DNA of 64,000 nt from a virus: positions 43,061 to 107,060 of the IMG/VR virus record IMGVR_UViG_3300025687_000026. One strand, written 5' to 3'. Position 1 is the first letter of the stretch. Each line of letters begins with the position of its first letter. The position numbers and the translations under genes are program-made. Positions 1 through 7,720 of this stretch are shown here, one piece after another. The notes beneath the pieces were generated by a model. It was not told the origin of the DNA, did not search any database, and saw only the letters and a program-made list of their open reading frames with translations.

Positions 1-1
1 C

Positions 2-487
2 ATGGACGCCAACTACGAACGCTTCTTCCTGCTTGTGCACGGGAGCGTAGCGAAGCATGTCGCCATGGGCAGCAAGAACGGTAAGCGCCTGACGCACAGT
101 CGAGTGCAGAGTGAACTCACCGGCACCATCGCTCGCATCATGGCTGACTTTGACTGTCAGGTGTTCTACACGCCCAATGTCAGCGAGGCTGCGCTGTTTG
201 TCGTTAAACTCCATGACAAGTTGCACAAGCCAGCCAGCAGCCACGGAGCGAAAGCCGTGCGTCGAGTATCAACCAATGATGTCAGGAAGGATGTCTTGCT
301 CGCTATCCCCGGCATCGGACCCGACCTTGTCGACCGCCTCCTTGAGAAGTGTGGGAACATTGAGGAGATGATGTTCCCCGAGGCACTGAAGCAAGTCAAG
401 GGGCTCGGTGAGCAGCGACGCAAGATGATTCTTGATGTTCTCACCAGTGAAGACCCGGTGCACATTCAACGCACTGTCCGACGGTAG
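2..487 (+). CDS. XPF/Hef-family nuclease, C-terminal half (5' end cut by window edge)
   Basis: Probable structure-specific DNA nuclease of the archaeal XPF/Hef type, acting on branched DNA in replication or repair. The visible 161 residues begin in the middle of an ERCC4 fold: 'YERFFLLVHG' matches the strand that follows the catalytic motif in this family, and 'VFYTPNVSEAALFVVKLHDKL' matches the end of the nuclease domain. Residues about 92-150 form a tandem helix-hairpin-helix DNA-binding domain, with 'IPGIGPDLVDRLLEKCG' and 'VKGLGEQRRKMIL'. The catalytic ERK-type motif normally lies just upstream and is not in the window, so the ATG at 2 is probably internal and the true start lies to the left. 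It heads a + strand block with a putative helicase and an exonuclease, which fits DNA metabolism. Activity cannot be judged without the missing part. Confidence 0.75.
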   Translation: MDANYERFFLLVHGSVAKHVAMGSKNGKRLTHSRVQSELTGTIARIMADFDCQVFYTPNVSEAALFVVKLHDKLHKPASSHGAKAVRRVSTNDVRKDVLLAIPGIGPDLVDRLLEKCGNIEEMMFPEALKQVKGLGEQRRKMILDVLTSEDPVHIQRTVRR

Positions 488-536
488 GTTATAATGCAGC
501 ATCATATTTGTCAAATGTCTCGGTTGTCTTGCCTTT

Positions 537-577
537 CGTATAGTTTAAGTAGAGGTAGTTGGTGAGGTAGAATTATG
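537..577 (+). promoter_or_regulatory. Promoter/leader of the helicase operon, shared with 48123-48155
   Basis: The 87-nt gap between the nuclease and the ATPase gene holds GTATAGTTTA at 538-547, a TATA-like element, then TTAA-G-TAGAGGTA and GTGAGGTAGAATTATG up to the ATG at 575. From 545 to 577, 28 of 33 positions are identical to the leader of the - strand gene starting at 48125. GTATAGTTTA also recurs on the - strand at 62921-62930, in front of another operon. A TATA box here would put the transcript start only a few bases before the ATG, so the gene may be nearly leaderless; alternatively GTGAGG acts as a ribosome binding site. Both readings are inference. Confidence 0.6.
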
Positions 578-1981
578 CGACGAGCCGTGGATTATCAAGC
601 AGTGAAAAAGTTCGACTTCTTCCGAGGGTATGTAGACCAGTTTGGGGAAGTCAGTATTGACAACGACATCCCAGCCATGCTGTCTTTCTTTTTCATTCAA
701 GGGCAGGTGGCTGCACCCTATGTGCGCATCCCGTGGGGTAACACTCACCTTGACCCCCGTGTTCACTGCTTTTGGATTCAACCCTCAAGGACGGGCAAGT
801 CCATCGCTTGGGAGTTTGTCGGGGATGTCCTGAAAGATTGTGACATCGCCTACGACGCATACACCAGTGGTTCGGACGCCGGGCTCATCGGTGGTGTGAC
901 CACTGAAACAGTCGTCAACGACGAGGGTAAGAAAGAGCAGATTACTGTGCAGACCGACGGCATGCTCGGTGGACGCAAGGCTCTCAACTTTGACGAGGGG
1001 TCCATCATCCTCAACCCCGGTAAGCACAGCCAAGAGACGGTGCTTTACCTGCAGTCCGCCTGTAACCCCATCGGGAGCAACAGCAACATCCTCGTGAAGC
1101 ACCTGAGTGGTCGCCGTATCGAAACGGAGTCGCTGGCCTCGCTGTGGATTACCACCTACCCGCCCAAGGGCGTGAAGGAGTATGTGCTGACCAAGGGTAT
1201 CTTCCAGCGTGTGTTGCTTTACTGGTCCCATTGGGACATGGACCGTCGCCAACAGGTTTCACAGATTCGGATGAACCGGGCTTTCACGCAGGGTGAGGAC
1301 ACCGTTGTTTCTTACAAGGACATCGTCGATTACTTCCGAGGGCTTGAGACTCGCCTCCGCTACCGTGTGCTTGACCTAACGGGGACCACGAAGAATGAGT
1401 GGGACAACTGCACTCGTGAGGAGCAGGAGGACCTCGTTCAGTCCTGCATGCACGAGATGTTCACGGCTGATGAGTCGTTTTACGCAGCGTCCTACGATGT
1501 CGTGGATGACTTCTACAGTCTACTCAAAGACTTGAACTTCGCCATCGCCGATGTCGTCGCATCCTTTGTTCCCGCCATGGAGAACTACTCTGTCATCCTC
1601 GCCACGCACCTCGCCATGATGGATGAGTCGTGGGTCATCACGGGTGAGCACCTTGACATGGCGAAAGACATCCTCTACGACTTGTTCAAGAACCTCATTC
1701 AGTGGCTTGAGGGTGAGGTCGAAGTCGGTGCAAAGAAGGTTGAGAAGGAGCAGCACAAGAAGGACTGGATGGCTGCGTTCAACTCTGTCTCCGCTGTTGA
1801 ACTTGACAAGCGTGGCGACGGCTGGCGTAAGAAGTCAGCAGTCATCCAGCAATACTGCACCAACCTCCACATCACCCGAGCCACTGGTTTCAAGAAGTTC
1901 AACGACTGGGCAGCACACATGTTCAACGCAGCAAAGGATGGGGCGACCGTCTACCTCCGCTTGAAGGAGGCCGAGGCATGA
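575..1981 (+). CDS. P-loop ATPase, putative replicative helicase (DUF3987-like)
   Basis: A 468-residue P-loop NTPase, probably a DNA helicase or helicase-like replication protein. A Walker A motif is visible at about residues 69-76 (QPSRTGKS) and a Walker B-like motif at about 136-141 (ALNFDE). Later, 'LASLWITTYPP' followed by 'KGIFQRVLLYW' resembles the sensor/arginine-finger region of DUF3987-type phage primase-helicases. The last ~80 residues (Lys-rich, then 'KKSAVIQQYC' and 'FKKFNDWAAHM') could be a small winged-helix domain. The gene overlaps the following exonuclease by ATGA and sits after an XPF-like nuclease, which supports a replication or repair role. I cannot separate a helicase from a distant MCM/AAA+ relative by eye. 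It starts at ATG 575 behind GTGAGG, in a leader shared with the LAGLIDADG gene at 48125. Confidence 0.6.
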   Translation: MRRAVDYQAVKKFDFFRGYVDQFGEVSIDNDIPAMLSFFFIQGQVAAPYVRIPWGNTHLDPRVHCFWIQPSRTGKSIAWEFVGDVLKDCDIAYDAYTSGSDAGLIGGVTTETVVNDEGKKEQITVQTDGMLGGRKALNFDEGSIILNPGKHSQETVLYLQSACNPIGSNSNILVKHLSGRRIETESLASLWITTYPPKGVKEYVLTKGIFQRVLLYWSHWDMDRRQQVSQIRMNRAFTQGEDTVVSYKDIVDYFRGLETRLRYRVLDLTGTTKNEWDNCTREEQEDLVQSCMHEMFTADESFYAASYDVVDDFYSLLKDLNFAIADVVASFVPAMENYSVILATHLAMMDESWVITGEHLDMAKDILYDLFKNLIQWLEGEVEVGAKKVEKEQHKKDWMAAFNSVSAVELDKRGDGWRKKSAVIQQYCTNLHITRATGFKKFNDWAAHMFNAAKDGATVYLRLKEAEA

Positions 1982-2586
1982 CTGAAATAATGGCCCTTGA
2001 CATCGAGACGGGTAACTACTCGTATGAGATTGGAGGTTGGGACAAGCACGCCTTGTTCGAGCCTACCGTTGTCGCTACATGGGACGGAGCCAACGGCGAT
2101 GTCTTCAGCAAACAGAGCATTGACATGGCTACCGCCAAGGTGCACGACCTTCACCCACGCACGCTGGGCGACCACCTGCAAAAGCACATTGACGCTGGAG
2201 GCGTCGTGCTCGGTCACAACATCAAGAAGTTCGACCTCCCAGTGCTCAACGCAGCACTGGACTGCTGGACAGCAGGCGACCTGATGAGCAAGTCTGAGAG
2301 TGTCATTGACACCAAACTACTCGTCAGCAAGGCCGCTGGCGGCAAGGACATCGCTACCAGCCTTGAGATGCTGGCCCGTAACACACTGGACATCGGTAAG
2401 AGCATGACAAGTGCCGATGCCCCTGAAGCATGGCGAGCAGGCCGCTACCTTGAGGTGGCTGAATACTGCTTGAAAGACGCTCAATTGACCTACGACCTCT
2501 ACCAACACGGTCGTGAGAATGGAGTGGTGAAAAGCCGCTCGTTGGAGGACGGGTCAATTGTTGAAATTGAGGTGAACTGGGAATGA
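1978..2586 (+). CDS. DEDDy-type 3'-5' exonuclease
   Basis: A 202-residue RNase H-like exonuclease. The four acidic residues of the DEDD family can be placed: D8 and E10 in 'ALDIETG', D86 in 'GHNIKKFD', and D167 in 'YCLKD', where Y163 makes it the DEDDy (YxxxD) subtype. The protein is just the nuclease core with no helicase or polymerase fused, so it may proofread for, or process ends with, a polymerase encoded outside the window. It starts in an ATGA overlap with the upstream ATPase and ends in another ATGA overlap with the chaperonin, so the three are co-translated. The family also includes RNA exonucleases; a DNA role is inferred from the neighbours. Confidence 0.8.
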   Translation: MTEIMALDIETGNYSYEIGGWDKHALFEPTVVATWDGANGDVFSKQSIDMATAKVHDLHPRTLGDHLQKHIDAGGVVLGHNIKKFDLPVLNAALDCWTAGDLMSKSESVIDTKLLVSKAAGGKDIATSLEMLARNTLDIGKSMTSADAPEAWRAGRYLEVAEYCLKDAQLTYDLYQHGRENGVVKSRSLEDGSIVEIEVNWE

Positions 2587-4058
2587 CTGAAAACAAAAAT
2601 CACAACGCACAACGACTGAACATCGAGGCTGTCAAGCGCATCGTCGGCACTGTCCGCACCACGCTTGGTCCGATGGGTATGGACAAAATGATGGTTGACG
2701 GTGGCGGAAATGTCATCGTCACCAACGACGGAGCAACCATTCTCCGTGAATTGGATAGCGCCCACCCTGCGGCGAAGATGATTGTCGAGGTGTCCAAGGT
2801 CCAAGAAACGAACTGCTACGACGGAACCACCAGCAGCGTGGTGCTCGCAGGTCAACTGCTAAGCAACGCCGAGGGTCTATTCGACAAGGGCCTTCACCCC
2901 AATGTCGTCAACAAGGGTTACACCAAGGCTCAGGCGATGGTGCTTGAAGAACTTCCGAAACTCTCAGTTGATGGTGAGCGCTCACTGCAAGCCATCGCAC
3001 GCACAGCCATCACAGGAAAGTCATTGGAAGCATCCGAAGACCGCGTTGCTCAACTCTGCGTCGACACCATCCGTGCTGTCGGCGATGCTTCCGATGTCCG
3101 TGTGCTCGCTGCGCCCGGTGGCTCGCTCAATGACTCCTATCTTTTCGAGGGCGTCGTGGTCAACAAGGACTTCGTTACGGCTGATGGTGACTTCGAGAAC
3201 GCCGTTACGCCCATCCTGCTGGTCAACAGTGGGCTGGAGGAGCAGAAGCAAGACGGGAATGTGCAAGTGCAGGTGGACGCTTCGTCCTACAGCACGCTGA
3301 AGAATGCAGGGCGTGAGGAACTGCTGGAAGCAGCCAAGCATATCGAAGCCTCAGGTGCCCGAGTCGTCTTCGTTCGCGACGGGGTGCACGATACGGTCGT
3401 GCAATATCTACACAAGCGTGGTGTCTTTGTCTGCCGCCGTGTGCCCCCGAGCACCATGAAGCGTCTCTGCAACGAGTTCGGTGTCAACGCTTACCACACG
3501 CCCGAGAGCGACATGGAATTGTGCGAGGCTCTCATCGACCGTCGCCGCTACAACGATGTCGACTACCTCTTCGTCAGCAACAACCTCGCCTCAAGCGAGG
3601 CTACACTGGTGCTGTTTGGCGCAACGCAGTCGACGCTGGACGAGGTTCAGCGTGGCTTTGACGACGCATTGGGCGTCGTGTCCCTCGTGGCCAACGGCGA
3701 CAGCGTCTGCTACGGTGGAGGTGCAACTTACCTCGCACTGGCCTCTTGCTTGAGGAGCCGTGCTGCTGAGGTGGGTGGTCGTGCTCAGATGGCGATTGAA
3801 GCCTACGCTGACGCACTGGAGGCTATCCCCGGCACCATCGCTGAAAACGCTGGTCATGATGCACTGGACACTGTGCTCGCTATGCGCCACGCTGGACTGC
3901 CCTTCGGGCCCAATGTGGAGACTGGCGGTATCATGGACATGGGTGAGTCTCAGGTCTTTGAACCGATGTCGCTCATCCGCAGCGCTATCACGAGCGCTAC
4001 TGAGGTCACGACAGCCATCCTACGCATCGACGACATCATTGGTCGGCGTGGTGAGTAA
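2583..4058 (+). CDS. Group II chaperonin (thermosome subunit)
   Basis: An ATP-dependent protein-folding ring subunit of the archaeal thermosome/CCT type. Family signatures run along the whole protein: 'VRTTLGPMGMDKMM' (24-37), 'TNDGATIL' (47-54), a 'DGTT' at 80-83, 'ASGARVVFVRDGVHD' in the apical domain, 'GGGA', then 'ADALEAIPGTIAENAG' and 'ILRIDDII' near the end. At 491 residues it is about 50 shorter than usual cellular subunits, with a clipped N-terminus and no long C-terminal tail. The usual GDGTT is CYDGTT, so the first Gly is Tyr, and GGGAxE has Tyr in place of Glu. The key Asp residues look kept. It follows the exonuclease by ATGA. It could make homo-oligomers or mix with host subunits to fold virion proteins; which of these is unknown. 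Confidence 0.95.
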   Translation: MTENKNHNAQRLNIEAVKRIVGTVRTTLGPMGMDKMMVDGGGNVIVTNDGATILRELDSAHPAAKMIVEVSKVQETNCYDGTTSSVVLAGQLLSNAEGLFDKGLHPNVVNKGYTKAQAMVLEELPKLSVDGERSLQAIARTAITGKSLEASEDRVAQLCVDTIRAVGDASDVRVLAAPGGSLNDSYLFEGVVVNKDFVTADGDFENAVTPILLVNSGLEEQKQDGNVQVQVDASSYSTLKNAGREELLEAAKHIEASGARVVFVRDGVHDTVVQYLHKRGVFVCRRVPPSTMKRLCNEFGVNAYHTPESDMELCEALIDRRRYNDVDYLFVSNNLASSEATLVLFGATQSTLDEVQRGFDDALGVVSLVANGDSVCYGGGATYLALASCLRSRAAEVGGRAQMAIEAYADALEAIPGTIAENAGHDALDTVLAMRHAGLPFGPNVETGGIMDMGESQVFEPMSLIRSAITSATEVTTAILRIDDIIGRRGE

Positions 4059-4154
4059 GTGGCTACTTGCATCGCATGTCAGCGCTCTTGCCTACAAATA
4101 CATCTTGTAGATGGCGAGTGGTGCCTTGATTGCTGGGAGAGCGAGGAAGAATAA
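4059..4154 (+). CDS. 31-residue zinc-ribbon microprotein
   Basis: This short reading frame begins with GTG directly after the chaperonin stop codon. It encodes 31 residues with two CxxC pairs: Cys4-Ile-Ala-Cys7 and Cys22-Leu-Asp-Cys25, a CxxC-x14-CxxC zinc-ribbon arrangement, and an acidic tail (ESEEE). GGTGA at 4050-4054 is a plausible ribosome binding site. Its TAA stop overlaps the ATG of the next gene (TAATG), as do most junctions in this genome. Four correctly spaced cysteines and exact tiling between two genes argue for a real gene, but the small size and GTG start leave doubt. It could instead be a readthrough extension of the chaperonin, since it is in the same frame. No function can be named. 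Confidence 0.5.
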   Translation: MATCIACQRSCLQIHLVDGEWCLDCWESEEE

Positions 4155-4321
4155 TGGGTCGGCTGCTTGACAAGATGAAAGTCAAGTGCCGTCGCTGCGA
4201 GCACGAGCACATCCCTCGTCGTCTGCAAGCCCGGTTTCTTGACGGTGACAAAGAGCGGGTCAGCCTGTGGTGCTGTAGGGCCTGCGGTCACCTATGGGTT
4301 GACAGTGCCTTCAAGCATTAA
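4154..4321 (+). CDS. Small zinc-ribbon protein (55 aa)
   Basis: A 55-residue basic protein with one predicted zinc ribbon: 'CRRCEHEH' near residue 12 and 'CCRACGHLW' near residue 42, so CxxC and CxxC ligands separated by about 27 residues. The 'CxxCGHxW' end is like ribbons that bind nucleic acid or RNA polymerase. I chose ATG 4154, which overlaps the preceding microprotein stop, over an earlier in-frame ATG at 4130 that would overlap that gene fully. It is the last + strand gene; its stop at 4321 lies 8 bases from the stop of the convergent tail-fibre gene. A role in transcription or replication is only a guess. Confidence 0.7.
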   Translation: MGRLLDKMKVKCRRCEHEHIPRRLQARFLDGDKERVSLWCCRACGHLWVDSAFKH

Positions 4322-4329
4322 CTATCACA

Positions 4330-7300
4330 TCAAGGAATTGGTCCCGGCGTGTAAACCGGATTGTTTGCCCAAGCCGCTATCCTGTCTAACGCTTCGGCTA
4401 CTGTTGTTGGCGGAGGGCCTGCCCAATAAGCAGGGTTTGCCGCATAAACATCCGCCGCCGCATCTGTCGTGTCTGTCGTTGAGTAAGCGGTGTCAGTAAG
4501 GTTGCTTGCGGCAACGAGGTCACCGTTGGAGTCAGCGACAAGAACAGCGTTTGTAGCGTTAGTTTGTCGGATAGTGCCGTCCACATGAAGTTTTTGAGAG
4601 GGTGAAATCGTTCCAATACCGATTCTTCCTGTGGAGGCTTCGTGAGCAATACCATATCCACCGGGGCCACCATCACCCGTTCCGAGGTTTAAGGTTCGGA
4701 AATTGATGTTTTTAGCGTTATAATTGGTGACGACTTGCCCCGTTCCGCCTGTGGTATAACCTTCTAAATACATCATGGTTCTAAGGGTTCCTTCCACATC
4801 GGATTGGATAAACATAGCACCCGATTCCGCACCGCCCGTGGGGTCGTCTAAAACCATTCCAATTCGGCCATAAGGTTCGGGATTTGCACCATCGTTGTTT
4901 CCATACCACCATAGACTTCCGAGATAATCGTTTGTGGTTTGTTTTGCACTTTTAATGATGACATCGGGAGCCGAGTTAGAACCCGGAGTCGGGTCGGTGG
5001 ATTCAATACGGAGGATTTCGTCTAAAGAGTTTTTGGAAATATGAAGGGCAACCTGCGGGGAGGCCGTTCCTAAACCAAGTCTGTTGTTTGCGTTGTCAAA
5101 GTGAAGGTTCGCATTGTCGCTGGCGAAAGCCACACCGTCGCTGAATTGGATAGCACCAGCCGCACCCGATGGCGTTCCAACCGAGCCAAGCGCGGTGTCA
5201 ATTCCAGCAAGGTGACCTTCAACCGTTGATGCGGTAGGAGTGTAGTTTGTTGCACTTGCGGCGGCGGTGATTTCACCATCGTCGTAATCTCCCGATGTAG
5301 CAACAACCGCACCCGTCCTTCCGAACACGGATGATACACTACCAGCAGAAGCAAGTGCGTTGTCAATTCCAACAAGGTGAGCCTCAACATCAGCGGTAGT
5401 GGCGGTGTAGTTGGTCGGAGAGTGTGTGGCGACAGGAACCTCATCGGCATTTTGGTCTGCCGTTGCGCCTGTTTCAATTCCTGTCAGTTTCGTGCGCTCG
5501 GCTGAAGTGATGATGGCTCCGCTTCCAGCGTTGGTCACATCGTTAAGTTCAGTCACGCTGTGCGTTGAGAGGTCGGTCACATCCGTTGGCTTGTTGAGGA
5601 TTTCAGCATCGCCGCTCACGGCATTCCAATCCGCATTGACATTGACTTCTGCGCCCGTAGCGATACCAGCAAGTTTGGTTTGCTCGGCATCCGTAAAGGC
5701 GTTGGTGTCGGCGTTGCTCTCGTAAGCCGTCTTGATTTCACCCGCCGTTTGGTCTGCTGTTGCGCCCACTTCGATACCGTCGAGTTTGGTAGCCTGAGCG
5801 CCTGTCATCAAGCCGGAGTTACCACCGGCTACCACTTCAGTCAGCGTGGCGTTCGTCCCAGTGCTGCTACTCACAGTTTTTGAAGCAGCATCGTAAGCAA
5901 GGTCGGTAGCGGCAGCAGCCGCAGCGCCAGCAGCATCGACAAAGCCAGCGTCGTTGTTGAGTTCGCTGATGTTGTCACCCTCGATAATCACCTTCTTCTC
6001 AGCGTTAGCGTTATTGGTGAACATCGGTCGGTTGGGTGTTTCGTTCTTGACCCAATACAACCCCTTGCCAGCAACCGATGTATGACCAGTGGCCGCTGTG
6101 TCAGCCTTTTCGTCGACGACTAAGCCGGTAGGGTCAATGAGCCCAGTCACGGTCAATTTACCGTTAACGGTGAGTTCGTTGGCTGCTGTGTCGTATGAGA
6201 GCGTTGAGTCACTGGTGAAGCCACCAGCACCATCGGAGAGTTGCACAAGACCGCTGGTCCCGCTTGAGGTGGTAGCCACGGTGCTGCTGAAGAGCACACG
6301 CTTCCAATTGGTGCCGTCGTAAGCGAACATGAGGGCGTTGCCTGCAGTGATGGCTTGGTTGAGCCCCGTGCTGTCAAAAGTGACGGTGCTGCCGCTGGGC
6401 ACTGAGACAAAGACCGTGTGGCCCGGTGGGAAGGTGCCGCTGGGATTGAGCGTGATACCACTGCTTGCTGTTAGAACGAAGACCCGGTTACCGTCAAAGG
6501 TGAAGGTTTGATTCGTGCTTGGACTGGAGACATCAATGTTGGTAGGACCGAGCAAATGAGTGTGTCGGTTGCTGCCGTCTTTGGCGCTATAGTAGAGCAT
6601 CGACTCGCCGTCGCTGTTAAACGATTGCCATACGATGCCGTTGTCGCCAAAAGTAGCGGGTTGACCCGTGTGCACCGTCTGTAGCGCTGTGTGGCTGTTG
6701 ATGCCCGTGGTTGCCGAGATGGTGCCGTCACGCACTGGGGAGAAGTAAAGCGGCGAGGGGCGCACGAAGACGCGCTTGTCGTTGTATTCAGACAGAGATT
6801 CGATGTTCAAGTCACCCGTGGTCGCTCCACCAGCGTTGACAGCACGCACTGTGCCCAGCACGATAGTCTGACGGTTGTCACCAGCCCCGCTACCGGTGGT
6901 GAGATAAGAAGCAGCCGTGCCTGAAATGGAGGGGTAGGCTCCTGCAGCGGTCGTGATGTTGACCGTTTGCGTTATCTTGAGGCCATCAGCCGTAGCAACG
7001 ACTACGAAAAGACACTCTTCGCCGCTATTGAGTGCAACGAAGGAGCCAAGTTTCTCAGCGGTCGTGCTGGTCAGCGTGACCGTGATGTCACTGCCGCCGC
7101 CGATGGCGTAGAGGATGCCGTCAAGAATGACATCGCACGCTTTGACCACGAACTGGTTGGCGCCCGCTCCCGCACTGATAGCGCCGGGAAGGTCGGGTGG
7201 GTCGTTGCGGTCGTTATCGTCGTAAGCCGTATCGTGCGGCAACAAGATACCGTTGCCGTGCACGCCTTCGTAGAGATTTGTCAAGGACGGTGAGAGGATG

Positions 7301-7374
7301 TGACTTCCGTCAGTCAGTCCATCGTTAGCGCCGTCTGTGTGTCCCGAAAGGGGGTTATCTGTAGTCATCGTCAT
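4330..7374 (-). CDS. Tail fibre protein with marine-phage-type repeats
   Basis: A 1,014-residue virion fibre, probably the distal receptor-binding part of the tail. Repeated modules common in marine phage fibres are visible: three copies of a 'TKLxGIxxGA' unit (about residues 520-645), 'SSVFGRTGAVVA' followed by 'SGDYDDGEIT', two copies of 'NYTxTxxxVExHLxGIDxAL' (about 650-730), and 'GDNISELNNDAGF'. Downstream, 'LGLGTASPQVALHISK' and 'IGIGTISPSQKLHVDG' are beta-strand motifs seen near fibre tips. The last ~40 residues are Pro-rich; no S74-type intramolecular chaperone is recognisable. The DNA for residues about 760-940 is more AT-rich than its surroundings (see findings). It is the last gene of the late block and overlaps nothing on its 5' side by more than a base or two. 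Confidence 0.85.
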   Translation of the reverse strand: MTMTTDNPLSGHTDGANDGLTDGSHILSPSLTNLYEGVHGNGILLPHDTAYDDNDRNDPPDLPGAISAGAGANQFVVKACDVILDGILYAIGGGSDITVTLTSTTAEKLGSFVALNSGEECLFVVVATADGLKITQTVNITTAAGAYPSISGTAASYLTTGSGAGDNRQTIVLGTVRAVNAGGATTGDLNIESLSEYNDKRVFVRPSPLYFSPVRDGTISATTGINSHTALQTVHTGQPATFGDNGIVWQSFNSDGESMLYYSAKDGSNRHTHLLGPTNIDVSSPSTNQTFTFDGNRVFVLTASSGITLNPSGTFPPGHTVFVSVPSGSTVTFDSTGLNQAITAGNALMFAYDGTNWKRVLFSSTVATTSSGTSGLVQLSDGAGGFTSDSTLSYDTAANELTVNGKLTVTGLIDPTGLVVDEKADTAATGHTSVAGKGLYWVKNETPNRPMFTNNANAEKKVIIEGDNISELNNDAGFVDAAGAAAAAATDLAYDAASKTVSSSTGTNATLTEVVAGGNSGLMTGAQATKLDGIEVGATADQTAGEIKTAYESNADTNAFTDAEQTKLAGIATGAEVNVNADWNAVSGDAEILNKPTDVTDLSTHSVTELNDVTNAGSGAIITSAERTKLTGIETGATADQNADEVPVATHSPTNYTATTADVEAHLVGIDNALASAGSVSSVFGRTGAVVATSGDYDDGEITAAASATNYTPTASTVEGHLAGIDTALGSVGTPSGAAGAIQFSDGVAFASDNANLHFDNANNRLGLGTASPQVALHISKNSLDEILRIESTDPTPGSNSAPDVIIKSAKQTTNDYLGSLWWYGNNDGANPEPYGRIGMVLDDPTGGAESGAMFIQSDVEGTLRTMMYLEGYTTGGTGQVVTNYNAKNINFRTLNLGTGDGGPGGYGIAHEASTGRIGIGTISPSQKLHVDGTIRQTNATNAVLVADSNGDLVAASNLTDTAYSTTDTTDAAADVYAANPAYWAGPPPTTVAEALDRIAAWANNPVYTPGPIP

Positions 7375-7375
7375 T

Positions 7376-7720
7376 CTATTTCACCTCAATCAACAATTGA
7401 ATGCGTAGTTCGTTTTGCGTCGTCTTAAGCACAGGAAGAATCGTGTGCCGAGCGACTGGCGTGAAAGAGTTTGAACCACGGAACTGGACATAGACTTCTT
7501 TCAAGGAGTCCGTGAACTCTTCCGATGCTGGTATAAAACCTTCAACGAGGATGGTGTTGTCGTCGACGATGCGCACCGTCGGATTGAGCGTGATGGCTGG
7601 ACGACCAGCGGCCCCATCAGAACTCGTAGATGGGGTTCCATCGAAACCTATAATCATCTCGTTGATGTTGCTCGCTATCGTGTCGAGCAGCGCCCGTTTG
7701 ATGTGGTCGCTTACCGGCAT
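7376..7720 (-). CDS. Small virion/tail-tip protein, unknown
   Basis: A 114-residue protein of unknown family. It begins with a helical stretch ('SDHIKRALLDTIASNINEMIIG'), and the rest is predicted beta-rich ('ITLNPTVRIVDDNTILVEGFIP', 'ELRIQLLIEVK'). It lies between a hub-like protein and the tail fibre, and starts in a 1-base overlap with the stop of the upstream gene. Position and beta-rich make-up suggest a fibre adaptor or tail-tip protein, but no motif proves it. The start is ATG at 7720. Confidence 0.65.
   Translation of the reverse strand: MPVSDHIKRALLDTIASNINEMIIGFDGTPSTSSDGAAGRPAITLNPTVRIVDDNTILVEGFIPASEEFTDSLKEVYVQFRGSNSFTPVARHTILPVLKTTQNELRIQLLIEVK

Noticed and set aside
4322-4329. 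A dedicated bidirectional terminator between the convergent genes
   Set aside because: Only 8 bases separate the two stop codons and no stem or T-run is visible there; termination, if any, must lie inside the coding ends.
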